Assembly: GCA_032716605.1 (NCBI GenBank)
Contig: CM064480.1
Location: forward strand, 40,958,411 to 41,022,410
Source: Paralithodes platypus
Lineage: Eukaryota; Arthropoda; Malacostraca; Decapoda; Lithodidae
Direction: 5' to 3'
DNA: 64,000 bases
A model generated the notes under the pieces. That model was not told where the DNA came from. It worked only from the letters and a program-made list of their open reading frames with translations, and ran no database searches. The position numbers and the translations under genes are program-made. The stretch's first letter is position 1. Every line of letters begins with the position of its first letter. Below, piece after piece: positions 52,333-64,000 of the stretch.

Positions 52333-53283
52333 ATTATCAGACGGAGTGAATAATTTCATCTTCGACCAAGACAAAGGATGTCGTATAATTTCGTAGTTAG
52401 CCTACATATAAGAATATAAGAAACTGCATGGGCTTAAAAATGGTCTCAAAACTTATCTTAAATACTTCACAATTCATTTCAACTCACCTTCAATAGAAGG
52501 TTTTATCTAAACACAACACAAAGGGAAATTTATACTGAGTTAAGCCAAATATTTCCCCTTAGTCCGCCCGAGGCTGGCGACTGAGAGGGAATGACGCTGG
52601 CACTCTCGGCTCTAGGCTCTGTAGGACTCGGGGTCAACGTCCTTTGTCAAAACAATAACCATACCTTGATTAAATGAGCTCCTCAACTTACTTAAGAGTC
52701 TAATAAGACTTTCAAAGGATAATTTAATTACTGTTATATGATGCAACGAATTTCAGACACAAACATGTTAACTATTACTTACGATATCCAAGGTAAGACT
52801 ATAGTTTTTAAGTTGGATGTAGGACTCATAAATTTCGACCTGTCAAGCCCTCTTGAGGTGGGCACTTGTCGCTAAGGCCTCAGAATCAGGGTATCACACT
52901 AGAGATTAGGTACAAGCAATTATTAGGCCAAATATCAGCATTATACTAGATTCACAAAGTTAGTTATGCTTTGCAATTAACTTTATACACCTGGAAGTGA
53001 TTAAATGGCCAAAACAAGTAAATTTCATTCTAATTCCAAAACAACATTGCTCCGATTGTGACACCCCTTTTCTAAACTTAATATAACAATACCAAACAAT
53101 TATATTTAATATGTAAAGTTAGAATAATGACCCTCGTACCTATAAGACACCATTGGGCCTATTTAATTATTTCTTTCTAGTCATTACAATTTAATATAAT
53201 TATGTCAACTGATATCTTAATCACGATAATAACATAATACCGAACATTTCACCTAATCTCAACACTGACTGGGTCATTATTGG
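52333..53283. other. no gene recognised
   Basis: AT-rich sequence with a GC-richer patch at about 52558-52640. No frame, repeat or RNA gene that can be supported. Confidence 0.45.
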
Positions 53284-53402
53284 GCTTAAAGTGAGTGAAC
53301 AGTAAAAGTCTTGGTGTAAATATTGCCAAAATCAAGCCTAGTCAATTTAGACCCCTTACACAGCTTTTTTCCCCCTTTAAGACTTTTACTCACTCACTTT
53401 CA
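53284..53402. repeat. inverted repeat with ~24-nt arms
   Basis: Left arm about 53287-53313 (AAAGTGAGTGAACAGTAAAAGTCTT) and right arm about 53379-53402 (AAGACTTTTACTCACTCACTTT) pair with a few mismatches around a 65-nt loop. Possibly a small foldback element. Confidence 0.6.
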
Positions 53403-54365
53403 GCCTAAATTATTACAATACAGTTCCTTACAAGAAAATGGGCACAAACATAACACGATTACACTTAATCAACTGAGCCATAGGAGTAAGAAAGAGCACC
53501 ATCCTCGTGATCGTCGGATATACCCAATTAAAAAAAAAAATCCAGTAGTACATATAAATAATTAAACCAAAACAACTACAACTATGTGTGGCCCACCTTT
53601 AACTAACCCAATCATTACAGCCCAGAACACCTCCCTCCACCCCTAATACTACTGTGAACCCCAGAAGCCCAGGTGTAGGTAGAGCGCGGGCGTTCACCAG
53701 ACAAGGTTGCCCTACACACTCGGTGTGGTAGACGAGTCCTGGGAGAACCCGTAGGCTTCCCCTTCTACACCGCTACCCCACGTCCTGATGTGATCGGTCT
53801 ATTCCCTACCCCCGAAAACATCTGTCTGCATTGTACTAAAGAGCCACCCCACGGAGGCTATACACACGACTTCCCAAAAAGTCCACAGCAGCTCAAGTTA
53901 CTATGAAGAGATTTACCTGCCACCCAAACACGGGCGACTAACAAGGGCAACAACACGCAAGACTGGCCAACCAAAGAGGGGTCACACACCACAATACAGT
54001 ACTACAAAATAAGGCTCTAACCCTTTTAAACTAAAATGCCCCAAAACGAGAAGCCCACCACGGAAGCCACGAGCGAACACCACCAGGAAACGGGAACAGA
54101 AACACCCGAAGGAAAGGCCCACAGAACGAAAGGACCAGGTGACCAAGCCAACCAGTTAAGACAGGCCGAAGCCCGCAGGGCTAAGCAGCTCCAAACCACA
54201 CCTACCTATCCCTTCTAACCACTGACCCTTCCCCCACCTCGCGTATACACTACCCCTCGTGTCCTACTACACCTCTACCTACATGATGATGAACATGAAT
54301 ACACCTTAATTTAATACACCCATGCCCTGTCCCTAGGTTGAGCCAATGCCAACCAGTTCAGACAG
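53403..54365. other. no gene recognised
   Basis: C-rich, A-rich sequence on the plus strand with short frames only. The 60-codon frame at 54036-54218 (MPQNEKPTTEATSEHHQETG start) is polar and has no recognisable family. It may be part of the LTR region of the following Gypsy element. Confidence 0.35.
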
Positions 54366-54600
54366 GCCTAAATCTATGTATGTTTTTTCCATCCAAGAAG
54401 TAATATGTTAACCCCCTGTCTTGCCAGACTAAGTTTCTGAAGACCAACCGCCCCCATAAATCTATGTATGTTCTTCCATCCGAGAAGTAATATGTTAACC
54501 CCCTAAAATACCTTGTCTTGCCAGACTAAGTTTCTGAAGACCAACCGCCCCCATAAATCTATGTATGTTCTTCCATCCGAGAAGTAATCTGTTAAAACCC
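54366..54600. repeat. ~90-bp tandem repeat, 2.5 units
   Basis: TAAATCTATGTATGTTCTTC, CCATCCGAGAAGTAATATG, TTAACCCCCT, GTCTTGCCAGACTAAGTTTC, TGAAGACCAACCGCCCCCA in order. The second unit has a 10-bp insert (AAAATACCTT) and the third is partial. Confidence 0.85.
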
Positions 54601-56820
54601 CATTCATAATTGATAAGAACCTATGATACTCAAGGATACACCAGTGTATGCATAACCATATTTCCTGTAAGACCTAGACAGAAATGACTGCAGATGTTAG
54701 CCACCATGCAGTACCTCTAATTCTTACCCCAACCAGAGATTGTTACACCACCCTCTGTTACCATTGTCTCGATGCCTTTCCACCACGAAACAATACCGAA
54801 GCTACCCCTACGAGCTGCCGCTTTCTTTGATATATATGTCATAGAAAACGCAGTCCCCGGGAACAACTAGTATCAGCAAGGAATAGTGTCAGAGTAACAG
54901 TGTCCATAACCATCGTATTGACGAGTAATAATACACCATGTTTTTCTCTACTTTTATCCACAGTCAAGCACACACCTACAGTTAACCTCCTCTTCCCCAC
55001 AGCCCACAGTCCACATGATTCTATCATTTCCAAACTCATATACCACCACTTTTGCTCATCGCCCGGTAGCATTTGGCTAACGTACCTTCCCTGTCATTAA
55101 CCCCCAGGCTACGATACCCACTGTAGCCTAATGCCACCCCTACGCCCAGAGACCTTAGGGTCATATTCACGTAACCCCCCTTAACCCTCTCCCTCTCGTT
55201 AACCCCCCCACGCTCCTCAACTCCCTTCCGACCTAGCCTCTCCAGCATACCCCCTGAATATCCTTAACTTTTCCGTTACTAACATTCTCAAACCTTTGGT
55301 ATATATACTCCTATCCAGCCTACCTTCCCCCAGTAGAAAGGAACACCATTAGAACTTTACTAACCCTTTGCATGCCATCTATTCCCTCACAACCCATTCA
55401 CAACCCTGTACCAAATGATCGTCCGTGCGAGGCTAGCCGCCTCACCAGTGACTAACTTCTATTGCCATACTTCCAGATCAATGTGGCAGAGTTAGCACCA
55501 GTCTCCACCACATCCAACCACCCATGCAATTAACAACCCAACCAAGTAAACCAGCTGATCCAGGCACCTTCGGTTTGGGGTATTACTGAACACCCACATC
55601 TGTCTCATAAACAGAGGGTTATTACAACCCCTTGTAATATGGCAAGCCCCCACCACAGCCGCCCCGACAACCATCACAGAGAGGGAGCGTGCTCCCTACC
55701 CATTTCACCCACCCGAGGAGGGAGACCCCGACCCCTGCCGAGGTATACCTGACCCCTGTTTTGACTTCCGGGTCATTGCCAGGTAGCCCAGGAATTCTTC
55801 CTATCACTGAACTAACCATGTATAACTAACACACCTGACTAACCTCTATTAACCACAATAACCCATTAACCTTTCTTGCACACTCCAATAACCAAATTAG
55901 CACCTCAGCTATACCATAGAATGAAGACTGAGCAATCTAAGAGAGACGCCCCTATCACAGCTGTCCCAAACCTCCTCGCAAAGTAGATCCAGTCTCTCTC
56001 CCCTGAATACTTCCATATAGCCAAAATAGTAACTCTTACTAAGGCTCAGTTATATCACATTATGAAGGCTCCATACCACCATGTGCCACAACAGTAATCA
56101 CCCCCTTACCTAGTTCCCGTATCCATTGAGAGCTCATAAGTCCATCAAAACTCGAGATCCCTATGGCCTTACAGGGTCCAAAACTGCCCCTATAAATCAA
56201 GCTCCAGCCCCCAGTAAAATCAGTTTAAAGATAGACACCAACCAGTGGCTGGCCCCTTAAATTGACCTCTAGCTCTGCCCTTGTGTTGTTCCTGAGAATT
56301 GAGTTCCAGAGCCGGCAGACTCCGTGGCAGATTAAGATAGAAGTAAACACATCTACGTGCACCTTATGACTTTCACATAAACCAGTGGGGATATAAGAGT
56401 GTAGCCAGCAACGATCGCCAAGAGATCCGTCTTGAGAACTTCTACATATGGACCATCTGGACGGCCGCGGAACAAGTCGCTAGCCCCCAACCTCACGGAC
56501 GCAAGATAACCAGGACCAGACCAATAAAATACGACCCAAGATTCACTCTATCAGTACTACAGTGTTACAGTGCTATGTAGAGATTCACTTATTAATATTT
56601 CTACGAAGTGGCTATATCTTTGTCCCAGTTTAATTCATATATGACCATTCCATTAGGAAGTGCTAAGCGTATCAGTGTTTATTAATTAACAGGCGATATT
56701 AACTCTCGTAATTACTCATATATCCAGATATTAATACATAACCGTGAAACCCTAGTGATATCTGATGTTCGCCCACTGATTTGCGTTCTATGTCTTTCTG
56801 ATACAAGAATATAAAACTTA
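54601..56820. other. unrecognised sequence, probably including LTR of the downstream Gypsy element
   Basis: No coding feature is supported. From about 56380 (GGGGATATAAGAGTG, a possible TATA region) the sequence looks like LTR U3/R, but the LTR start could not be fixed because its partner copy is not in the window. Confidence 0.35.
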
Positions 56821-57070
56821 GATAATAATAATAATAATAATAATAATAGTTCTTAAAGCTAGCGCATGCTAAGCTAGCTAAGGATAGCTCAATAAGGCCG
56901 ATTAGGCGTATTTCCATTGGGGTCCTGTACTACTATCCCATCCCTTTGCTCATGAGGGATGGTAACGACTCAGTGCTTGTGAAAAATCTTTAATGCGCCG
57001 AGCGTGGGCGCGAACCCGGGCCTTCTGGGTGGAAGTCCGAGGCGCTAGTCACTACACCAAGCGAGCCGCT
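56821..57070 (-). repeat. tRNA-derived SINE with (ATT)n tail
   Basis: On the minus strand, GCGGCTCGCTTGGTGTAGTG (box A, from 57068) and CCCGGGTTCGCGCCC (box B, about 57007-57021) are about 45 bp apart, with an anticodon-like CTTCCAC as in glycine tRNA. A non-tRNA body of about 150 bp and a (TTA)n tail (plus-strand AATAAT at 56823-56848) follow. Complete head, body and tail support a SINE inserted in the LTR-like region. Confidence 0.75.
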
Positions 57071-57561
57071 ATTAAGTACCCCCTCAGGTTACTAGAATTC
57101 CTGTGCTCTAAAATATGCGTGTCTAATCTAGTCTATGAATTACTCCTTGTGCACCAGAGCTACTAGTGATAAATCTAACATTGAATATGAATCTATAAGT
57201 AATATTTATGGTCTCCAATATATAAACTTGTGAATAAAGCCAGTGATCAGAAGATTAATACCTGAACGTTGGAAGAGGGAGACTAGGCTCCATCCAGATC
57301 CACTTAATGCTAGTTTGTTTAACTTCTATCAATTGTCTTGTACGAATATTCATTCTTCTTATGCGTCAGATTAATCATCATCAAACAATATATAGAAGTG
57401 TGTCCCAAAATAAAAGTGATCGTGTGTCGTGTTACCGTGTGTTTATTTTGTGTTCTCTATTCCTCATAACCCTTGTTTTGTGCATAGCCAGCCTTCTATA
57501 CCCAGTCAGTTAGAACTGCACATTACCCAAGTTAATCCTGATAGAAAAACAGGGCATAACA
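57071..57561 (+). repeat. 3' part of a Gypsy 5' LTR
   Basis: Contains AATAAA (57408-57413) followed by a T/G-rich stretch (GTGTGTTTATTTTGTGTTC) and ends GGGCATAACA immediately before the primer-binding site. The LTR start was not located. Confidence 0.55.
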
Positions 57562-57578
57562 TTGGCGGCAGCGGTGGG
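57562..57578 (+). promoter_or_regulatory. primer-binding site of the plus-strand Gypsy element
   Basis: TTGGCGGCAGCGGTGGG directly follows the LTR end CA. TGGCGGCAGCGGTGGG is the form seen in many arthropod Gypsy elements and marks where a tRNA primes minus-strand synthesis. Confidence 0.7.
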
Positions 57579-60500
57579 TTTCTTGATTCGGGATAAAAGT
57601 GTTGCATTACATTGCAAAGTTTGGAAGCAAGCCAGAACACGATAACATCATGGCACACCGGTTTCTCACAATTTCCCCATCCCAATCCCCATTAATGATG
57701 GGGAAACTTACGAGAGCTGAAACGTTCATGGACATAGTGAAACCCGTACTTTGACCTAGTTTTATACTCAGGACGGACGCAGAAAAGATAGCCGTGACAA
57801 TTAACCGCACCTGGTAAAAGCCCGTTTCCCTGGTTGCCTACCAAGTGCCACCCTGCTCTCACATGAACGGAATTTCGCCCAATAGTGATACATCCATTAG
57901 AGCCTTCGTGGGGTGGGCTTATTTCGTGGCCCACACCCGTATCCAAGACACTAAATCATTCGAAGGCGATCTAGATGCCCACAGTGAATAAGATCGCCCA
58001 ACATCATACAAGTGTCTTTGTGGACCCCCACATTGAACCGAGAATCCGGGAGAGCAAGAGCAGCAGATAAAAAATCTGGTCAACGCTGTGTTATCAACAA
58101 TATTGGCCCTCAGCAGTAAAAGATCATTTCCCGTGTGCACCGAAGAGATATTTTCGGTCGATATCAACAAGATCTCATCAGCGTGATCCCGACGTATTTT
58201 TTTGTGGCCGTGGGGGGTGCGCACAGAAACACCCCACACCAAATCGTGCTGTAATAAAAAGGTTTCCCTCGACGCACCCGCAGGCACCTCGACCACCAAA
58301 ACCCCAAATGGCCCAAAACCTTCAACTCGGCAAGAATGCCGTACCCATCCTACATCCTTCCACAACAGTACCGACCTCGAACCGCTTTTCCGCAAGCCCC
58401 AACCCAGTAGGCCCCGTGGGGGTTCGCAACCTACCCAGCCACGCAGAATCTTCAACCGGAACAAGAACCTACAAACACCTCCAAAGTAAAAACCCTACAT
58501 TAGTGAATTAATCAACCCCTATGATTTCCCTGCCTGTAGTGCTACAGTGCGCCCGTCCATCAAATATCGTGACTCTGGGCCAAACCTGCTCCGGCCTTTA
58601 CCTCCTCGTCATTGTCTGTAAATGAAGAGGATTTGGGACAAAGAGGAAGAAATGGAGGAAATGCACACCCGGAGAAATAGCCCCTATCATGACCCTCAGA
58701 CTGATACCGAGGAAACCGCTGGAGGAGGTAAGGATACCTACTCCCAGGATTTTTAAAGTACCACCCCCACCCACGATGGCCTCGTCGGTGGCACGCCCTA
58801 ACTGACCGGCAAATAACTTGACCCCAGGGTTAGCCATTTACTACATGAAATCAAAATCAAGGACAAATTCCTTTTCCGCAGGTTAAAAGATTGTTAAATC
58901 GACACGGGAATAGCTGCCCGAAGTCATGGCTTGTTCAAGTCTTTATTAGATCAACACCACCCGACTATTTACGGCCCCAAAAATTGTTACCTAACCAAAT
59001 CAGAACTAATCTCAGCTAGCTGAATACCTACTGTAACCCCGTGGAGGCACTCCGGTACTTGTTTGTATGTTTTTGCGCGCCCAGAAACCTGTCCGTAATT
59101 TTTTCAACAAAAATTTTGTTTTATTCCAGTAAACAATAGACGAATGGGTTAGGAATGAAGGACAAAACCCCCCAGAAAAAAAACCGCTCAAATAGCTTAA
59201 AAAATGAGTCCTACAGACCCCGGGCCGAAAATGGATTTTACAAGAGGAGACAAACTTGAAGGCAATTATCCCAAAAAAACAACAGGTTTATTGCGCGCTC
59301 TCGCGCGCGACGCACTGCAGAAACTTGGGACTTTGAGAGTTATTCAACCATCGTCAACGTTTTTGCGTGGGATACGTACCACGTTTCCCCCATAAAAATC
59401 TAGCCCTCTTGAAGTGGCTACACCTGAGGTCACGGTCGGACTCCAATTAGGTGGGACGCGCGCATTCCGCTGCGCGTCTCTGGGTCTGGTGCGTTGTGTG
59501 CGTTACATACATCGCACGACCGCGTCATGGCGCGGCGCTGGGCTGGGTGCTGTACGGTTAAAATCTCTATGAGACACCTTTGCCCGCTGTCAGTAAATCA
59601 CTCCTTGTCCACCGCTCAAAACCCATGCTCGTTTGGTTATCACCCGGTTTCATCACGTGAATTTTTTTTTTTCCTCCCACTGTAAACCTGTTGCGATGGT
59701 TTCCTTGGACTTGACCTTGACCTTCACTCAAAACTCACTCCAGGCCCAGGTTGTGACTGCGGCCAGATAGGCTGATCTCAATTCAAAAATCAAACAAAAA
59801 TCCATGCCCAAAGCCTCTGACAAAACCAATCACGCAGGAACCAGTATTCCACAAAAAAACAAACAACCTCCCCCCTCAACAAACTCTGATGCAGGATTAC
59901 CAAGTTCAGGCATCTATCCCTAGAGCTAGCACTTAAGGGTGAACTCCCTAACCCCTCGACCCTTGCAAACCCGAAGTTTCTCTCAAATCTCACATCATTA
60001 TTCGTTGAAAAAATGACCTGCAACACAACGAAAGAAGACAGTCCAAGCAACTCCCTCTCGGTAGATCCCCCCCCCATTGGGGTCTCCTAACGGGTCTGTC
60101 CAGGATCAATCCCATCCCAGTGTTTCCATAGGCAGAGACTAGCTGATGTCATGTTTAAAAAAAAACCATTCGTTCTACCAAATATTATATGTAAGCAACG
60201 TAATTTCCAGGGGAAAAGGTGCCGACCTAGTGTGACCCAACAATGTTTTTCCCCATGCCACCCCAGAAATGCTTCAGATATTCCACCAACCAACAAAATT
60301 CCCCCCTTGTGACAGTATTTCCGTGGGGCAGTCGGTCCCTTCCACCCCCACACAATTCACACGCGCCCGATAGGAAAACTTCAAAACTCCCACAACTTGA
60401 CTCTCCCTCTCAATGACAGACACACCCACCAATTCCCATATAAACCTCTAAACAAACCGTGGACTGCCAACCGACAAAACTCGCCCAAATTCGTCCTGTT

Positions 60501-61600
60501 AACAACCACAAATCAGTACATCAGTCCTCCACCAATAACCCATGTTCTATACCCACTCTTCCCCCACCAACCCTCCGCAGTCCCACCAAACAAATTCCGT
60601 AGTTGAGGAGAAATAACTCAATCGCAGGTCACCCCGTCCACCACTCGTTACTCCTCCACATGCGCCGTTAATAGCCCCCCCTCACGCGTGACGACCTATG
60701 TACCCAACAATGTTTTCCCCATGCCCCACAGAAATGTTTCTCGATTCCACAACCAACAAAATTCCCCTTGGGAACAGTTTTCCCGTCAGTAAGCTCTCCC
60801 TTCCACCCCCCACAATTCCCACCCCTAGAAGACTTCAAACCCCACACTTGACTCGCCCTCCTCATGACAGACAAACCCACCAATCCCAGATAAACTCTAA
60901 ACAAACCGTCACTGCGCACCGACAAAACTCCCCAAATTCGTACATTCGTGACCCTTTAACAACCACAACTCATTACATCACGTCCATCACACAATAACCC
61001 ATGTTCTATACCTCGCCGTCTTCCCCAACCCAACCCTCCGGCAGTCCCACCAACAAATTCCGTTTTCCTAACTCACTCACACCCTCACCACGCTGATCCT
61101 AAACCCACACGCGCCGTTTCATCCCCCCTCACGCGTGACCCCCACCAAAGTGATCCGACCCGCCCACCCCCCCTTCTGCAGGATACCGAGCACCGTGCTC
61201 CCGTCAGTCGTCCCCCACGACCAGTCATGTATCCTCAAATCATGTAGTTTCAAGATAAATGTCAAATTCCCCCCCAAACCATCACAAAATGGTTTTGAGA
61301 AGCTCTTTCGACCCCTACCCCCACACTTCACATGATATTGTTACCCCCCACATACGACAAACGTTCCACCCACCCCCTTTGTGGCCATCTTACAACCCTC
61401 CATCAGTTTCCGCTCGCAGTCAACCCACATTCTCGTGGCAAATATCTCTGAAGAATCCCTGACATGTACCAAAAGGCGCACATCATAGGAGACCTCGACA
61501 CGTTTGTATGACCTCCCCATATATTCCAATGACACCCCTACCAGGGCGCAGCAACTTGCCCCGGTCTCCCTGACACATTATCCTACCACCAAAAAACACA
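57579..61600 (+). pseudogene. decayed gag/protease region of the Gypsy element
   Basis: No frame stays open for more than about 95 codons and no knuckle or protease motif could be read. The assignment rests on position between primer-binding site and RT. C-runs of 4-9 are frequent and G is scarce on the plus strand from about 58.2 kb on. A tandem duplication lies at 60224-61140. Confidence 0.4.
60224..61140. repeat. tandem duplication, unit ~468 bp
   Basis: Unit 1 (60224-60691) and unit 2 (60692-61140) share GACCTA, ACCCAACAATGTTTT, CCACAACCAACAAAATTCCCC-like, ATGACAGACA, ATAACCCATGTTCTATACC, CAGTCCCACCA and end at the palindrome TCACGCGTGA. Many differences are in the length of C-runs. Confidence 0.8.
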
Positions 61601-62640
61601 GCATGTACGCACTATTTCTAGAGTTCAGTGACGTGTTTGCCCAACAACCCACTGAAATTCAAGGAACAGACCGAGTTTGACCACACATCATTAGAACACC
61701 ACAGGCCCCCCATAAGAACCATCCCGTAGAAAAAATCCCATACAAACGCCAGGAAGAGGAACGCCAAAATCCAAGAGAGGTGGTTAGAGTGCCAGTAATT
61801 GCTACCCCCAGTCCATCAGGCCCTGGTCTTCCCCTGTTGTCCATAGTAAAAAAGAACAATTTGGTTCAACCCGTTTTTTTGGCGTACGATTACAGGAGAT
61901 TGAATGACGTAGAACCATTAAGGACGCCACGCCATTACCCAGGATAGACGCTTCCCTTGACTCCCCGTATACGGATCCAGATGGTTCACTAACTACCCCG
62001 ACTTGCAAGCAGGGTATTAGTGCAAGTGCCGTATCAAGGCAGAGGAACCAAGAAAAAACAGCATTTTCCACTAGTTGTGGCCACCACTACGAATTTAAAA
62101 AACGTCCTAACTTTTGTCCTCTGTGAACGGACCCCCCCGCCACTGGGATTCTCCCGTTTGATGGAAGTGGTATTACATGCCCCTGACCTGGTAGACCTGC
62201 CTAGCGTATCTAGTACGATAGTTATGTGTTACTCACAAACCTGGTCAGAACGCCCTCTCAGGTTTGGACAAGTAGTCTTCAAATAATCCGAAGCCGCCGT
62301 TTGAAATCAAAACCCTCAAAGTGCGAGATTGCAGGGCGAAATAAAGTTAGATTTTACCATCGGCCACGTACTAACTTAACATGGGATGCCACCACAGACC
62401 CAAAGAAACGTCAAGCCGATTAATAACCAACCCCCACCCACCACCGTTTAAAGGAGTACTTTCTTTTCTAGGTTTAGCTACATCACTAACGACGGTTTCG
62501 TCCACACACTGTTGAGCCGCAATAGCCAGACCCCCTCCACCAACTCACCCACCCATGACACACCACATTTCACCTGGACAACCTGATACTAACGAGACCT
62601 ACGGATCTGTTTACCACTTTGAAAACGAAAGCTAATCCAA
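61601..62640 (+). pseudogene. decayed Gypsy reverse transcriptase
   Basis: Short matches in shifting frames follow the RT order: DVFAQQPTEIQ, KIPYKRQEEERQNPREVVRV, SGPGLP..SIVKK, YDYRRLNDV (61884-61910), LPRIDASLD, REKTAF-like and FSRLMEVVL (62150-62175). The catalytic YxDD was not found. Many single-base indels, so non-functional as sequenced. Confidence 0.7.
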
Positions 62641-62835
62641 GCCCCGAATTGTCCCTTTCCCTGATTACCATAAACATTTCCGTCTTTATATTATAACCGA
62701 CGTATCTCTGTACGCCATTGGTGCAGTTTTAGCTCAAGTAAGAGACGGAGAGGAATATGTTATAAGCGTATGCCTCTCTCCGCACTCAACCAAGCCGCAA
62801 CAGAATTATGCCGCCACCACGAGATAGAAGTGCTT
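62641..62835 (+). pseudogene. Gypsy RNase H fragment
   Basis: FIITDVSLYAIGAVLAQVRD is readable in one frame, matching the RNase H start (TDAS..AIGAVL.Q). It is followed by GEEYVI and a QQNYAATT-like stretch (usually ENYSTTE). The first catalytic Asp is kept. The frame closes soon after. Confidence 0.75.
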
Positions 62836-64000
62836 AGGGATCATTTTGGGCCAAGCTCGAAGAAAAGGAGACCAACTTCAGGTCATTTTAGTGTTGGGTT
62901 CAAAGCATCGATATAGAAAGAACCGCCCATGGAACAGAATCTTTGCAAGTTGGTTGCGTGGGGGAGGTGTGCAACCAACTCAGCCATCTTTGTACGCTGT
63001 AGGGAGGACACTAGGAGGACTAACGCTTTTACAATACCGATATCGTCCAGGTAAAACTTACACAACCAATGCAAGAGCTCCCTGGGTCACGTTTGCCAGT
63101 AACCGACAGACCCCCCCACCGCACCAGTATCCGCCTTACAAAACACTGAGCTCTTATCTACACCCCCATCACTACTACCACATAATTCCCCCCCAGCACC
63201 CTCACTAATTCAATCTTGGGAAACAAGAATCAGACCAACCCTGGATACCGTTTAATGTCTTCAGGACCATTGACCTCGCTGGGGAGAATCAACATGCCAC
63301 AGACTCCGGTCCCATAGTCCTAGACCCCACCATTGCCCACCAAGCTACATGATTGCCATCGCACGGAGGGGGAACCGTCATACCCCTTGGACACAATAAG
63401 ATGTTAACAATCTGTCGCGGATCAGTGACTGGACCCCCAACCCCTCCAAGATGTGCACAACGCGTGCCCGAATCCTGCAAACCTTGTTTATTGGGGAAGG
63501 ATAGATCACGCACCCCAGGCCCAGCTGGTACCAATTTCTAGCCAACACACCCTTCCAAGTCCTATCCCTCGACATCATGGGCCCGGTATTCCTTCTTATG
63601 CTGTGCAACACCGCTATATCGTCACCTTTTGTGTTTGACGTATAGGTTCAACAAATTAATAGCTCTGCCCAGTTAAAGACCACACAGCCACCACCGTCGC
63701 CACACTGGCTTGCCACAGAAGTGTACCCTATATTCGGCCTTCCCCTTGCTCTTCTATCTCATCCTACAATGCCACCCGAATTTAGTGGACAAGTTTTTCA
63801 CCATTTCACCCCAACAATTGCGGTATTAAGATTCAAACACTCAGCCCCGTACTTGGCCTCAAGGAAACGCTCATAATGCTAACAGCAGCCATCGCACCCC
63901 ATCAACAAACCAAGTTACGTACCAAAATGAATTGCTCTTAACACCTCAGACTGGCCATCACGATAGTAAAGAGTGATACAATGTGTGCCTTGAACACCTG
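62836..64000 (+). pseudogene. decayed Gypsy integrase region, runs off the window
   Basis: About 63460-63500 has a CNACP-like zinc remnant (RVPESCKPCLLGK) and 63550-63590 reads FQVLSLDIMGPV, the first catalytic Asp of the integrase core. No further motif was read before the window end. Heavily frameshifted. Confidence 0.6.

Noticed and set aside
56996..57070. functional tRNA-Gly gene
   Set aside because: No closing acceptor stem, and a body plus (TTA)n tail follow, so it is a SINE.
58308..63638. numerous 60-120 codon frames on both strands
   Set aside because: C-rich, G-poor sequence lacks stops by composition. The plus-strand Gypsy motifs occur in shifting frames and do not agree with these frames.

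Overview
The window reads as repeat-dense eukaryotic DNA, most probably from an arthropod and plausibly a decapod crustacean. This is inferred from the mix of piggyBac-type transposons, Gypsy LTR elements, LINEs, tRNA-derived SINEs, long (TA)n, (GA)n and (TTG)n tracts and an Na/K-ATPase beta-like family. No ordinary single-copy host gene is evident; nearly everything that can be named is a mobile element, a remnant of one, or a locally amplified gene-like cassette. Most recognisable coding stretches carry frame breaks. The clear exception is a 967-codon piggyBac-like transposase at 2227-5130 (minus strand).

Layout. 1-2222: simple repeats, a G-run tract, a tRNA-like SINE head and two foldbacks. 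2227-5354: piggyBac-like transposase with an Ala/Pro-rich N-terminal half and, at its 5' side, a TTAA end with twin palindromes. 6814-7433: a non-autonomous element with the same end architecture. 8772-9297: a LINE 3' end with its target duplication. About 9.85-37 kb: a locally amplified array. One short 5' cassette, reading M(W/C)..DEEDTEPL, recurs about 15 times in front of different bodies: a Pro/Ser-rich exon, an integrase of the KRBA2/SCAND3-like type, a 34-codon frame, a short exon ending at a GT donor, and (25.9-36.5 kb) five Na/K-ATPase beta-like bodies, four of them preceded by a repeated TATA-box/exon-1 cassette. The array also holds a 65-bp minisatellite, TTAA-flanked MITEs next to the 3' splice site, one hAT element, LINE fragments and spacer repeats.

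37600-45867: a young Gypsy-type LTR element on the minus strand, inserted into the array spacer (4-bp duplication CGAG). Its coding order is gag, protease, integrase, RNase H with no reverse transcriptase. Its 5' LTR holds a 480-bp TTAA-flanked MITE. 46028-46281: two overlapping frames with a Shine-Dalgarno-like GGAGG, looking prokaryotic, abutting the TTAA end of a second piggyBac-like element (46278-47150). 47151-52332: a minus-strand LINE with EEP and RT domains and a rearranged 3' end, between two ~1-kb direct repeats. 52333-57561: mostly unrecognised sequence, a tandem repeat, a tRNA-derived SINE and the 3' part of an LTR. 57562-64000: a badly decayed plus-strand Gypsy pol with unusual C-runs and a ~468-bp tandem duplication.

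The two most distinctive points are: (1) the leader-cassette array that joins one acidic N-terminus to unrelated bodies, including degraded Na/K-ATPase beta-like ectodomains; and (2) a shared end design in three piggyBac-like families: TTAA, exactly 19 bp, then a CTC-N4-GAG palindrome that recurs 24-33 bp further in, with a family-specific self-complementary AT core.
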